From Aquincola agrisoli (GTDB taxonomy: Bacteria; Pseudomonadota; Gammaproteobacteria; Burkholderiales; Burkholderiaceae_C), in NCBI RefSeq assembly GCF_036621135.1, contig NZ_JAZIBG010000024.1, positions 124,001-188,000 of the forward strand: a DNA stretch of 64,000 nucleotides, in the 5' to 3' direction. Shown here piece after piece: positions 54,701 through 63,496 of this stretch (positions are counted from its first letter, which is position 1; each line of letters opens with the position of its first letter). Under the pieces are notes generated by a model. That model was given only the letters and a program-made list of their open reading frames with translations, ran no database searches and was not told where the DNA came from. The translations under genes and the position numbers were made by a program.

Positions 54701-56966
54701 CGCGGTGCGATCCGCCGCCGCTGCCCGTGCCGCGCACGGTGACGGCGCTGCCGGTGTCGGCGTTGACCAGGTCGCCGCCGTAGTCGCTGCCGTTCAGCAG
54801 CACGGAGTAGGCGACGTCCGCCGAGGTGACGGTGCCCGCGATGTCCAGCGCGGCGCCGTTGGCCGCCAGCAGCTGGCCGAACGAATCGGTGCTGACGTAG
54901 ACGCCGGCCACCTCCGGGATCGGGCTGCCGGAGGCCGCGCCGCGCATCGTGGCGGTGCCGGTGATGCGCATCACCGCGCCGGTGTTGGGGCTCGAGGGCT
55001 GGACCTCCAGCCGCGAGTTGAGGATGCGCACGCCGGCCACGCGCTCGGTGGGCAGGCTCGGCGAGCCCGCGTTGGTGGTGCCTTGCGCCGTCCCGGTGAT
55101 CTGCAGCGATTCCGTCGCGACGAGCCGCGTGCTGGCGAGGAAGACCCCGGCCTGGTTGGTGCCGCCCACGGAGGTGCCGTTGAGCTGGATCGCGCGGGCC
55201 GCGATCTGGCCGCCCGACGCATAGACGCCGTACGAGCCCTGCGGGTCGGCCAGCGAGGTCGAGCCGGTGGCCGTGATGCTGCCGGCGGTGGACAGCGAAG
55301 CGCCAAGGAACTGCACGCTGCCCGAGCCGGCCTGCGCGGCGTTGAAGTTCATGTCCAGCGCCGCGCCGGTGGCGTTGATGCCGCCGCTGATCACGATGTC
55401 GCGGTGCGCGCTGAGCGTGAGCGTCACCGGTGCGCTGAGCGAGACATCGATCGACGAGCCGCTCTGCAACGTGATGTCGCCGGCCTGCGCACCGCCGGCG
55501 CCGGTGGTGATGGTGACGCTGTTGCCCTGCTGCAGCGCGGTCTCGATGCTGGCGGTCGACAGGGTGGCGCTCGCGCCCGTGCTCTCGAAGACCGGGCCGG
55601 TGCCCACGCCGATGTCGCTCGCGCTGTCGCTGATCGTGATGTCGAACGGGTCGATCAGCCAGGTGCCCGCCCGCCCGCCGGCGGCGGCCTGCACCGACAC
55701 CGCGGCCGGCCGCGCGTCGAGCCAGCCGCCCGAGGTCTCGACCAGGCCGCCATCGCCGCCCAGTGCGCCGCTGCGGGCGCTGAAGCGTCCGTAGGCGCGG
55801 GTGGCGAGGTCGGACCAGACGATCACGCGGCCACCGTCGCCGCGGCCGGTGGCATCTGCCGACAGCCGCGCGCCCGGCGCGATGTAGGCCGCTTCGGCGT
55901 TGGGCACCGAGGCGTCGCGCCCCTGCGGCCCGCCCCCCACCAGCACCTGGCCGCCGCCCGCGGCGCCCGAGGCGTCGAGCACGCCGCCGTCGAGCACGCC
56001 CACGTGGCGCCCCAGCAGCTTGACGCGGCCGCCGGCGCCTTCGGTGCCCGTGGCCTCGGCGGTGCCCGCCACCAGCGCGGTGCCAGTGCGGCCGGCGTCC
56101 AGCGTGAGCTGCCCGCCCGTGCCGCCGGAGGCGCTGGTGCGGCTGCCGGCCGCCAGCGTCAGGCCGTCGGCCGCCTGCAGCACGATCTCGCCCGCCGGGC
56201 CGGCGGCCAGTGCATCGGCGCGCAGCACACCCTGCTGGTTGACGATGGCGGCCTGCACGTCGATGCGGCCCGAGGGGGCGATGATGCGGCCGAGGTTCAG
56301 CGCCTCGCCCTGCGGCGCGGTGACGCGCAGCGCCAGGTTCGGCGCGTGCGTGTCGACGAGTTCGATCTGCCGGCCCGCCGCCAGCATCACCTGGCCGCCG
56401 TCCGCCTGGATCAGCCCTTCGTTGGCGACGCCGGCCGAGGCCAGCAGCGCCACGCGGCCGCCCGACGCGGTGCGCAGCTCGCCCTGGTTGACGATGCGCC
56501 CCTCGCCCGCGAGGCCGCTTTCGAGGCCGAAGCGGTAGCGGCCGGCGAGGAAGTCGGCGTCGTTGAGGTTCAGCGTCGAGACGACCATGCTTGCCACGTC
56601 GACCCGCGCGCCGGCACCGAACAGCACGCCGTGCGGGTTCAGCAGCCAGACCTTGCCGTTGCTCGTCAGGCTGCCGAGGATGCTCGACGGGTCGTTGCCC
56701 GTCACGCGGTTGAGCACCTGGCTCGTCGTGCCCGGCTGCTGGAAGTGCACCGACGCGTCGGCGCCGATCGAGAACGAGCGCCAGTTGAGGATCGCGTTGG
56801 CCGTGTTGGTCACGGTCATCTGCGAGCCGGCGGTGGTCACCGTGGCCTTGCCGTTGACCGTCTGCAGGCCGCTGGGCAGGGTCTGCGCCTGGACGGCGGG
56901 CCCGGCCAGGCACATCGCGAGCGCGGCGGCGAGCGGGTGGGGGCGGGTGGGGAATCTGGATCGCAT
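51762..56966 (-). CDS. Two-partner secretion exoprotein (TpsA-like) with YDG repeats and C-terminal caspase domain
   Basis: A 1734-residue secreted protein. Signal peptide residues 1-27 (ending VQAQ). Residues 28-260 form the haemagglutination-activity/TPS domain (QTVNGKATVTTAGSQMTVTN, and NPHG at 110-113). A long Gly/Ala/Ser/Thr-rich beta-helix follows to about 940. Three YDG modules are centred on YDG at 961-963, 1051-1053 and 1144-1146, and a Pro/Ala-rich linker spans about 1400-1490. Residues 1500-1734 are a caspase-like C14 domain: KLAVLIGTDRYQD, catalytic His1572 (YYAGHGA) and Cys1622 (SDSCYSGS). GGAGA precedes the ATG; the partner TpsB gene is 31 bp upstream. Confidence 0.9.
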   Translation of the reverse strand: MRSRFPTRPHPLAAALAMCLAGPAVQAQTLPSGLQTVNGKATVTTAGSQMTVTNTANAILNWRSFSIGADASVHFQQPGTTSQVLNRVTGNDPSSILGSLTSNGKVWLLNPHGVLFGAGARVDVASMVVSTLNLNDADFLAGRYRFGLESGLAGEGRIVNQGELRTASGGRVALLASAGVANEGLIQADGGQVMLAAGRQIELVDTHAPNLALRVTAPQGEALNLGRIIAPSGRIDVQAAIVNQQGVLRADALAAGPAGEIVLQAADGLTLAAGSRTSASGGTGGQLTLDAGRTGTALVAGTAEATGTEGAGGRVKLLGRHVGVLDGGVLDASGAAGGGQVLVGGGPQGRDASVPNAEAAYIAPGARLSADATGRGDGGRVIVWSDLATRAYGRFSARSGALGGDGGLVETSGGWLDARPAAVSVQAAAGGRAGTWLIDPFDITISDSASDIGVGTGPVFESTGASATLSTASIETALQQGNSVTITTGAGGAQAGDITLQSGSSIDVSLSAPVTLTLSAHRDIVISGGINATGAALDMNFNAAQAGSGSVQFLGASLSTAGSITATGSTSLADPQGSYGVYASGGQIAARAIQLNGTSVGGTNQAGVFLASTRLVATESLQITGTAQGTTNAGSPSLPTERVAGVRILNSRLEVQPSSPNTGAVMRITGTATMRGAASGSPIPEVAGVYVSTDSFGQLLAANGAALDIAGTVTSADVAYSVLLNGSDYGGDLVNADTGSAVTVRGTGSGGGSHRVELNGASLLAPAGGTLSIESNGDLLLTNNTLGSFSGSTTLGGVPASVVLQAGGSVIMTGDTRLALDDSSAAVRIESLNGAVTLADTSIRTGGAVQLLGSVVSLGDGVTVSSTATGDAIVVAGSGGGNLTGFLHLSEGPALEVSDGGRWLVYATTPDSSVFNSGTLDHAFRQYNATRGAGTVLGSGNGLLFSQAASLSFTGTPTKTYDGSTGIGLSAANLGVTGALSGDVVQVATGSGNFADAHAGTGKAITFDPALITVTGSDERPVYGYTLGPLTGTVTPRLISASAVTAANKVYDGNNLAAVTLAGAAGLVEGETLNYVLDGRFNDANAATGKLVTVGITLADGTAGAGTVAGRASDYQLSTPTATARADITPRPLSLTAAVASKLYDGSTGASVTLGGLDGLVAGEQLTFTTRASFGDANAGNGKSVLVGVTAANGAGGLASNYAVPASLVASGDILQRTLTYTADALTLPAGSALPALTGSVSGFIEGENLGNATSGTLRFTTPATTASPAGSYAIDGGGLVAANYRFEQAEGNAVALTLTPSQPPQDAATPAQQATPAELARTLSLLAPLSNLTMPLQDRALDATQALATGGGLRFRSVPVGSMSQDELAALLASRDRLKQAIFADALAQLAADPQAADVKPCETPEQAASGTCMITESQRDMLRNARAGSLTVADAPAPAASPAPPAAPAPAQAPAVAPPPAPVPPPTNAVAAPQAPLFPARASVRTAALPQIQRKLAVLIGTDRYQDTRIPQLDNAVSDARAVARMLETALGYETLVIEDGRKDTVLRTLNRLAVEAGPNDSIVIYYAGHGAVVQGTGEGYWQPSDADATKPQTWISNADIGRAVERLGATQVALISDSCYSGSLVSDARIRAATSALDPAQVLSRRTAVVMSSGGNEPVFDAGKDGHSTFAWNLMRTLQQVPTWQPGGNVFERVRFAVARELPQRPQYGAFSNSGYAAGADYLFEKRDIAR

Positions 56967-56997
56967 GGCGTGTCTCCGGGGGCGGCAGGCTGCAGCT

Positions 56998-58644
56998 TCA
57001 GAAGCTGTAGCTCACGCCGACGTGGGCGCGGATGTCGTTGCGGTCGGTGCGCAGCGCGGTCTTGAGCGCCTGCGCGACGTAGAGGTGGGCCTGCAGCCGC
57101 CCGGCCGAGCCGCGCAGGCCCAGGCCGAGGGAGCCCAGCGTGCATTCGTCCTTCTGGCCGAGGCAGGGCGTGCCGCGGCGGTTGCCGACCCAGCCGGCGT
57201 CGGCGAAGACGAGGGCGCGCAGCGTGCGTTCGTTGCCGGCCAGCAGTTGCGGGCCGATCCATTCGACCGAGGCCTGCACGCCGCGGTCACCGGCGAGTTC
57301 ACGCTCCTGGTAGCCGCGCACCGAGCCCGCGCCGCCGACGCCGAACTGCTCGCCCGGCACCAGCGCGTCGCCGGTGAACTGGCCGTTGGCCTGGAACTGC
57401 AGGTCCCAGCCCTCGGCCGGCGAGGCGGCCGCGAAGAGCGAGCCGCGCAGCAGCGTGTAGCGCGGCTTGGCGCCTTCGCGCACCGCCTCGAAGCGGTCGT
57501 CGTCCGAGCGCCCGCCGCCGACCTGCAGGTTGTGGTGCAGGCCGATCACGATGCCCACCGGCACCGTGCCGCCGAGGCGGCGCAGCGTGTACTCCAGCGA
57601 GATCGGCTGCACCGAGATGCTTTCGCCCGCCGGCCCGCAGGCACCGGGCGGCAGGCCGGCGATCTCGCAGCTGTTGAGGTAGGCACGGTAGTCGAGGCCC
57701 AGCGCGACGCGCTGGTCGGCCTCGCCCCAGCGCGGCAGCAGGCGCGTGGCGCGCACGCCGGCCAGCCGGCCGCGGCCGGCGAAGCTCAGGTCGCCGACCA
57801 CGGTGCTGGTGGTGCCGCCGTCCACATCGGACCACGCCGCGTACGCGTCGAGGAACAGCTGCTGCGCATACAGCGGCAGGCGGTAGCTGCCGCTGAGCAC
57901 CTTGACCGCGTCGGGCTCGTCGGGCGCCGTCTGCGCCAGCAGCGACAGCACGTCGTCGCGGCCGCCGATGTTGGCGTGCTGCCAGCCCAGGCTCGCGCGC
58001 AGGCGGCCGGTGCTGTCGTTGCCGCGGTTGTCGAGCGTGGCCGTCCAGCGCTGCACCGGCTCCTCGGTCACCGCGATGCGGGCGTCCGTCTCGCCCGGGC
58101 CCGCGCCGGGCTGCAGCAGCACCTGCACCTGCTTGGCGGGGTTCTCGTTCGACATCTGGATCTGCGTGTCGATCTCGGGCAGGCGGGGCGTGCGACCCGG
58201 CACCAGCGCGGGCAGCGCGGCGCGCACGTTGCCCGCGCTGAACTGCCGCGCGCCGTCCACCTGCACCCGCGCCAACTTGCCCTCGACCACCGTGATGGCC
58301 ACCGTGCCGTCGGTGGACGACTGGGGAGGCAGGAAGGCCACCACCCCGCCGTACCCGGCCTGCGCATACAGCGCCTGCACGGCGGCAGCGGCCTGGTTCA
58401 GCTCGGCGGCGGTGCGCTCGCCGGTGAAGGGGGCCAGCGCGGCATCGATGCGCCCCGGCGGCAGCAGCGTGTTGCCATCCACCTTGAAGCCTGCGACGCG
58501 CACCCGGGCCGCGGCGGGGGCGGAGGCCGAGGCGTCCGCCGGCGCCGGTGGAGAGGAAGGGGTCTGTGCCCAGGCCGGTGTGGCCAGGCAGGCCAGCAAG
58601 GGCATCCAGGGCCAGCGCGAACGTCGGGGGAAAGGCGGGGTCAT
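56998..58644 (-). CDS. Two-partner secretion outer-membrane transporter (TpsB/FhaC/ShlB type)
   Basis: A 548-residue outer-membrane pore. Signal peptide about residues 1-26 (MPLLACLATPAWAQ). POTRA 1 spans about 47-125 (VRVAGFKVDGNTLLPPGRID) and POTRA 2 about 125-195 (LARVQVDGARQFSAGNVR, SNENPAKQVQVLLQPG). A 16-strand barrel follows with the L6-loop motif VRGY at 442-445 and terminal Phe (HVGVSYSF). It should recognise the TPS domain of the exoprotein encoded 31 bp downstream in the same operon. Confidence 0.95.
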   Translation of the reverse strand: MTPPFPRRSRWPWMPLLACLATPAWAQTPSSPPAPADASASAPAAARVRVAGFKVDGNTLLPPGRIDAALAPFTGERTAAELNQAAAAVQALYAQAGYGGVVAFLPPQSSTDGTVAITVVEGKLARVQVDGARQFSAGNVRAALPALVPGRTPRLPEIDTQIQMSNENPAKQVQVLLQPGAGPGETDARIAVTEEPVQRWTATLDNRGNDSTGRLRASLGWQHANIGGRDDVLSLLAQTAPDEPDAVKVLSGSYRLPLYAQQLFLDAYAAWSDVDGGTTSTVVGDLSFAGRGRLAGVRATRLLPRWGEADQRVALGLDYRAYLNSCEIAGLPPGACGPAGESISVQPISLEYTLRRLGGTVPVGIVIGLHHNLQVGGGRSDDDRFEAVREGAKPRYTLLRGSLFAAASPAEGWDLQFQANGQFTGDALVPGEQFGVGGAGSVRGYQERELAGDRGVQASVEWIGPQLLAGNERTLRALVFADAGWVGNRRGTPCLGQKDECTLGSLGLGLRGSAGRLQAHLYVAQALKTALRTDRNDIRAHVGVSYSF

Positions 58645-58810
58645 GCGTTCCTTTCGGCCGGTGGGCGGCACAGGCGGGCGAGGATACCTCCGCGGCTGTG
58701 CTTCCCGGCCGCCGCAGCCTCCCCCTTGAGCGGGAGGCACGGGGCCGGCGCCGCAGCGGCGGTGCGGCTCGATCACTTCGATCGCTTCGCTTGATGCAGC
58801 TTCGGGCAAC

Positions 58811-58837
58811 TCAAGTCTTTTACCTACACGCCGTAAT
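58811..58837 (+). promoter_or_regulatory. Flagellar sigma-28 (FliA) type promoter of the first chemoreceptor gene
   Basis: TCAAGTCT (58811-58818), an 11-bp spacer and GCCGTAAT (58830-58837), against the FliA consensus TAAAGTTT-N11-GCCGATAA (6 of 8 in the -35 and GCCG plus one more in the -10). It lies 72 bp before the chemoreceptor ATG, in the only AT-rich patch of the 265-bp gap between tpsB and this gene. Confidence 0.62.
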
Positions 58838-58909
58838 TTGCTCACCGCTCCGCGAAGGGCGGACCTCGTTGGGCGGCCGCAGCATGGCCTGGAAAAGAAA
58901 GTAGTTCGC

Positions 58910-60619
58910 ATGAATCTGAATCGATTCCGCGTCGGCACGCGCCTGGGCGCCGCGTTCGCCCTGATCCTCGCGATCACCGTGCTCATCGCCGTGGTCGGCG
59001 TCTGGCGGCTGGGCAGCCTGGCTGCCACCAGCCACGACCTGGCCACCACGAAGCTGGAGCGCGCCACCGTGACGCAGGCGTGGACCAACGACATCCGGCT
59101 GAACTGGGTGCGCACCGCGGCCGCCCTGACGACCCAGGACGCCGCACAGATCGCCAAGCTGCGGGCCGACATGGACGCCACCTCGGCGACCACCTCGGCC
59201 AAGCTCAAGCGCCTGGAAGAACTGCTCGAAGGCGGCGGCGCCGACCTGCTGGGCAGCGTCGCCGCGCCGCGGGAGGCCTACCGCAGCGCACGCTCCGCGC
59301 TGATGAAGCGCAAGGATGCGGGCGAGGACGTCTCCGCTGCCGTGGAGCGCGACCTGCGCCCGCTGGCCGATACCTACACCGCGTCGCTCGATGCGCTGCT
59401 CAAGCACATGGACCGCGAACTGGCCGAGAGCCAGGCCCAGGCGGCGCAGGCGGCCAGCACCGGCCAGGCCATCCTGGTGGGCGGCACGGTGCTCGCGATC
59501 GTGCTGGGCGTGCTGACGGCGTGGCTCGTCACGCGATCGATCACCGGCCCGGTGCAGCAGGCCGTGGCCTCGGCCACCGCGATGGCCGACGGCGACCTGG
59601 CCGCCCGCATTCCCGTGGAGGGCCGCGACGAAACCGCGCGCCTGCTGCAGGCACTCGCCCACATGCAGCAGCGCTTCGGCGGCATCGTCAGCGGCGTGCG
59701 CCGCAATGCCGAAGGCGTGGCCACGGCCTCGGCCGAGATCGCCAGCGGCAACGCCGACCTGAGCGCCCGCACCGAGCAGCAGGCCAGCGCGCTGGAGGAA
59801 ACCGCCGCGTCGATGGAAGAGCTGTCGAGCACCGTCAAGCAGAACGCCGACAACGCCCGCCAGGCCAACCAGCTCGCGCTGGGCGCCTCCACCGTCGCGG
59901 TGCGCGGCGGCGAGGTCGTGGGCCAGGTGGTCGAGACGATGAAGGGCATCAACGACTCGTCCAAGCAGATCGCCGACATCATCGGGACGATCGACGGGAT
60001 CGCGTTCCAGACCAACATCCTGGCGCTGAACGCGGCGGTGGAGGCCGCCCGCGCCGGCGAGCAGGGCCGCGGCTTCGCGGTCGTGGCCGGCGAGGTGCGC
60101 AGCCTCGCGCAGCGCAGCGCCGAGGCCGCCAAGCAGATCAAGACGCTGATCTCGACCAGCGTCGAACGCGTGGAGCACGGCACCGCGCTGGTCGACCAGG
60201 CGGGCTCGACGATGCAGGAGGTGGTCGCCTCGATCCGCCGCGTGGCGGACATCGTCGGCGAGATCAGCTCGGCAAGCACCGAGCAGTCGGCCGGCGTCAG
60301 CCAGGTCGGCGAGGCGGTCACGCAGATGGACCAGGCCACGCAGCAGAATGCCGCGCTGGTCGAGCAGAGCGCCGCGGCGGCCGAGAGCCTGAAGACGCAG
60401 GCGAACCAGCTCGTCGAAGCGGTCGCGGTGTTCCGCCTCGAGGCCGGCGCCGCAGCAGCGCCTGCCGCGCCCGTGGCCTGGAACGGCAGCGAACGCCGCG
60501 GCCCGGGCCGCGCGACCAACGTCAGCCGCCTCGTGCCGAAGCCCGCGCTCCACGCTGCCCGGCCCGCGGCTGCCCCCGCGCGCAGCGCGACCGGCACCGA
60601 CGACTGGACCCGCTTCTGA
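58910..60619 (+). CDS. Methyl-accepting chemotaxis protein with CheR-docking tail
   Basis: A 569-residue chemoreceptor. TM1 is at about 13-32, a four-helix-bundle periplasmic sensor of about 155 residues follows, then TM2 (about 187-210), HAMP (211-263) and a cytoplasmic signalling hairpin with the conserved tip GIAFQTNILALNAAVEAARA. The C-terminal linker ends DDWTRF, matching the xWxxF pentapeptide that tethers CheR. The ATG at 58910 gives MNLNRFRVGTRLGA, parallel to the next receptor. The ligand is unknown. Confidence 0.95.
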   Translation: MNLNRFRVGTRLGAAFALILAITVLIAVVGVWRLGSLAATSHDLATTKLERATVTQAWTNDIRLNWVRTAAALTTQDAAQIAKLRADMDATSATTSAKLKRLEELLEGGGADLLGSVAAPREAYRSARSALMKRKDAGEDVSAAVERDLRPLADTYTASLDALLKHMDRELAESQAQAAQAASTGQAILVGGTVLAIVLGVLTAWLVTRSITGPVQQAVASATAMADGDLAARIPVEGRDETARLLQALAHMQQRFGGIVSGVRRNAEGVATASAEIASGNADLSARTEQQASALEETAASMEELSSTVKQNADNARQANQLALGASTVAVRGGEVVGQVVETMKGINDSSKQIADIIGTIDGIAFQTNILALNAAVEAARAGEQGRGFAVVAGEVRSLAQRSAEAAKQIKTLISTSVERVEHGTALVDQAGSTMQEVVASIRRVADIVGEISSASTEQSAGVSQVGEAVTQMDQATQQNAALVEQSAAAAESLKTQANQLVEAVAVFRLEAGAAAAPAAPVAWNGSERRGPGRATNVSRLVPKPALHAARPAAAPARSATGTDDWTRF

Positions 60620-60709
60620 GCCCGGGCGCCCGCGCTCTGCCCTGATCCTTCCTACTTCGCGCCGCGGCCCCGCGATCGGGCCCGGCCCGTCATCCGACTG
60701 GAGTTCCCT

Positions 60710-62251
60710 TTGAACCTCAATGCCCTTCGCATCGGCACCCGCCTGGGTGGCGGCTTCGCCGTCGTGCTCGCCCTGGCTGCGCTCATGGCGCTGATCGGCT
60801 GCTGGCGCCTGTCCGCGGTGGCCGACGCCACGCGCGACATGATGGACGTGCCGCTCGCCAAGGAGCGCCTCGCCTCCGAATGGTTCCGCAACCTCAACGT
60901 CGGCGTCCGCCGTACGGCCGCGATCGCCAAGAGTGCCGATGCGAGCCTGGAGACCTTCTTCGCCGAGGAGGCCAAGGCTTCCACCGCGCGTGGCAACGAG
61001 ATCATCAAGGCGATCGAGGCGCTGCCCGCGAGCGAGGAAGAGAAGCAGCTGATGGCGACCATCACCGCCAAGCGCAAGGACTACCTCGCCGCGCGCGACG
61101 CGGTGATGAAGGCCAAGCGCGACGGCCAGGCCGAGGAGGCCGAGCGTATCTTCGCGAGCACCTTCGTGCCGCATTCGCAGACCTACATCGAGAGCATGCA
61201 GCGCCTGCTCGACTTCCAGCGCCGCGCGATCGACGAGACCGCGCAGCACATCGACGAGAGCGCACTCCACGCCCGCACCGGCCTGGCGGTGCTGGCGGTG
61301 CTGTCGCTGGCGCTGGGCAGCGGCTTCGCCTGGGTCATCACCCGGTCCATCACGCGGCCGGTGGCCGGGGCCGCGGGCCTGGCCGATGCGGTCGCGCAGG
61401 GCGACCTGTCGCGGCAGGTGGCGGTCGAGGGCAGCGACGAGATCGCCCGCCTGGTCGGTTCGCTCAACACGATGACCGTCAACCTGCGCAGCATGGTGCA
61501 CCAGGTGCGCCAGTCGGCCGATTCGATCCAGGTCGCGTCGAGCGAGGTGTCGGTGGGCAACGCCGACCTGTCGAGCCGCACCGAACAGGCCGCGAGCAAC
61601 CTGCAGCAGACCGCCGCGTCGATGGAGCAGCTCACCGGCACGGTGAAGCAGAGCGCCGATTCCGCCTACCAGGCCAACCAGCTGGCCGCCTCGGCCGCGG
61701 ATGTGGCCGCGCGCGGCGGCAGCGTGGTGTCGCAGGTCGTCTCGACGATGGACGACATCCAGGCCAGCTCCAAGCAGATCGCCGACATCATCGGCACGAT
61801 CGACGGCATCGCGTTCCAGACCAACATCCTGGCGCTGAACGCCGCGGTGGAAGCCGCGCGGGCCGGTGAACAGGGCCGGGGCTTCGCGGTGGTGGCCGGC
61901 GAGGTGCGCACGCTCGCGCAGCGCAGCGCCGAAGCCGCCAAGGAGATCAAGGGCCTGATCGGCGCCAGCGTCGACAAGGTGGCCTCGGGCTCGCGCCTGG
62001 TGGCCGATGCCGGCCAGACGATGCAGGAGATCGTCAGCTCGGTGCAGCGAGTCTCCGACATCATCGGCGAGATCACGGCCGCCGCCTCCGAGCAGAGCGA
62101 CGGCATCGGCCAGGTCAACACCGCGGTGACGCAGCTCGACCAGGTGACGCAGCAGAACGCCGCGCTCGTCGAGGAAAGCGCGGCCGCCGCCGAGAGCCTG
62201 AAGGACCAGGCGCAGGCGCTGGTGCATGCCGTCGGCAGCTTCCGGATCTAG
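60710..62251 (+). CDS. Second methyl-accepting chemotaxis protein, TTG start
   Basis: A 513-residue paralogue of the previous gene, beginning MNLNALRIGTRLGG from a TTG at 60710 with GGAG 6 bp upstream. It has the same layout (TM1, four-helix-bundle sensor, TM2 near 190-212, HAMP, signalling hairpin) but a quite different sensor sequence, and it ends HAVGSFRI without a CheR-docking pentapeptide. It lies 90 bp after the first receptor and probably shares its promoter. The pair looks like a tandem duplication with sensor divergence. Confidence 0.94.
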   Translation: MNLNALRIGTRLGGGFAVVLALAALMALIGCWRLSAVADATRDMMDVPLAKERLASEWFRNLNVGVRRTAAIAKSADASLETFFAEEAKASTARGNEIIKAIEALPASEEEKQLMATITAKRKDYLAARDAVMKAKRDGQAEEAERIFASTFVPHSQTYIESMQRLLDFQRRAIDETAQHIDESALHARTGLAVLAVLSLALGSGFAWVITRSITRPVAGAAGLADAVAQGDLSRQVAVEGSDEIARLVGSLNTMTVNLRSMVHQVRQSADSIQVASSEVSVGNADLSSRTEQAASNLQQTAASMEQLTGTVKQSADSAYQANQLAASAADVAARGGSVVSQVVSTMDDIQASSKQIADIIGTIDGIAFQTNILALNAAVEAARAGEQGRGFAVVAGEVRTLAQRSAEAAKEIKGLIGASVDKVASGSRLVADAGQTMQEIVSSVQRVSDIIGEITAAASEQSDGIGQVNTAVTQLDQVTQQNAALVEESAAAAESLKDQAQALVHAVGSFRI

Positions 62252-62319
62252 CCCCGGCGGACCGCTGCGCCCGCCCAGGCGCGGTACGCTCCCGCGACCC
62301 CCACGCCGGAGCCCGCTTG

Positions 62320-62859
62320 ATGCCACCACGAGACCGCTGCCTGCCGGCTGGCCCCCCTGGCCGCGGCCGCCTGTTCGCCGCCGGCCCGCTGCCGGCGCTG
62401 CTGCTGGCGGCCGTGCTGTTGTTGAGCGCCTGCGGAACGGCACCGAAGGGCCCCGGCGGCCCGGTCGCCTCGCGCCTCGGCCCCGAGGCCGCGCGCGACG
62501 TCGCGATGCACGCGCTGGGCCTGGTCGGCACGCCGTACCGCTACGGCGGCAACACGCCGGAAGGCGGCTTCGACTGCAGCGGGCTGATCGGCTACGTGTA
62601 CCGCCATGGCAGCACGCCGGTGCTCGCGCCGCGCACGGTCGCGATGCTGGGCGACTGGGGCCAGCAGGTGTCCGGCGAGGCCTTGCGCACTGGCGATCTG
62701 GTGATCTTCGGCGCGCGTGCCGCGGCGCCCACCCATGCCGGCATCTACGTCGGCGAGGGCCGCTTCGTGCATGCGCCGTCCACCGGCGGCGTGGTGCGCA
62801 TGGATCGGCTCGACGGGCCGTACTGGTCGCGCCAGCAGGTGTCGTTCCGCCGGCCCTGA
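62320..62859 (+). CDS. NlpC/P60 (C40) family lipoprotein, cell-wall hydrolase
   Basis: A 179-residue predicted lipoprotein: Arg-rich N-region, hydrophobic LLLAAVLLLSAC lipobox (Cys38), then an NlpC/P60 domain. The catalytic triad is Cys86 (GGFDCSGLIGYVY), His139 (PTHAGIYVG) and His151 (GRFVHAPSTGG). Family members cleave peptide bonds in the peptidoglycan stem. The ATG at 62320 directly follows an in-frame TTG. It is 68 bp after the second chemoreceptor but functionally unrelated. Confidence 0.92.
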   Translation: MPPRDRCLPAGPPGRGRLFAAGPLPALLLAAVLLLSACGTAPKGPGGPVASRLGPEAARDVAMHALGLVGTPYRYGGNTPEGGFDCSGLIGYVYRHGSTPVLAPRTVAMLGDWGQQVSGEALRTGDLVIFGARAAAPTHAGIYVGEGRFVHAPSTGGVVRMDRLDGPYWSRQQVSFRRP

Positions 62860-62880
62860 GGCGCCGGCCGCGCGGGCTGC

Positions 62881-63378
62881 TCAGCCCAGCAGCGCCGGGT
62901 TCATGCGCCACAGCGTGTAGTTGAGCGCCGTCGCGAAGCCCACCCAGGCCAGGTAGGGCCACAGCAGCACGGAGGCCGCCCGCTGCAGCGGCCAGAAGGC
63001 GACGCTCGTCGCGGCGATCAGCAGCACCAGCAGCACGATGTCGGCCAATGCCGCCCCGCCCAGGCGCCATGCGAAGAACAGCCAGCTCCACAACGCGTTG
63101 AGCGCGAGCTGCACCACGAACAGGAGCAGGGCGGGCCCGGCCTGCCGCCAGCCATGGCGGCGCCACACCAGCCAGGCCGCCACGCCCATCAGCGTGTAGA
63201 GCAGGGACCAGACCGGTCCGAAGGCCGATGCCGGCGGCGCCCAGCCGGGGCGCGCCAGTTCGGCATAGAAGGCCGGTGCGTCGGACGAGGCGATGGCGCC
63301 GACCGCGCCGGCGGCGGCGCACAGCGCCAGCCAGGCGATCAGGCCGAGGATCTGGTGGAGCGGGGAGGCAGGGGGCAT
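62881..63378 (-). CDS. tspO: TspO/MBR family membrane protein
   Basis: A 165-residue five-helix membrane protein of the tryptophan-rich sensory protein family, which binds porphyrins and related ligands. Typical features: ARPGWAPPASAFGPVWSLLYTLMGVAAWLVWR, the LNALWSWLFF helix, and WPYLAWVGFATALNYTLWRMN at the end. The ATG at 63378 gives a normal length; an upstream start at 63459 would add a Pro/Arg-rich segment and no ribosome-binding site favours either. Convergent with the NlpC/P60 gene, 21 bp away. Confidence 0.93.
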   Translation of the reverse strand: MPPASPLHQILGLIAWLALCAAAGAVGAIASSDAPAFYAELARPGWAPPASAFGPVWSLLYTLMGVAAWLVWRRHGWRQAGPALLLFVVQLALNALWSWLFFAWRLGGAALADIVLLVLLIAATSVAFWPLQRAASVLLWPYLAWVGFATALNYTLWRMNPALLG

Positions 63379-63496
63379 GGGGGTGCGGTGGGGGCGCCGC
63401 TCGGGCAGCGGCGAACGCGATGCTGCACCGGGCGGCGTGCCGCGCGTGTCGGCGGCCATGCCGGCGGCCTGTCGGCTGAGGCCCTGCCGCGCGCCG

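Noticed and set aside
51957..57065. 1700-codon plus-strand frame opposite the exoprotein gene
   Set aside because: Low-complexity Arg/Gly/His translation, no signal or motif; shadow of the tpsA-like gene.
58820..63322. 1500-codon minus-strand frame opposite the two chemoreceptors
   Set aside because: Mirrors the chemoreceptor codon pattern, repeats where the receptors repeat; shadow.
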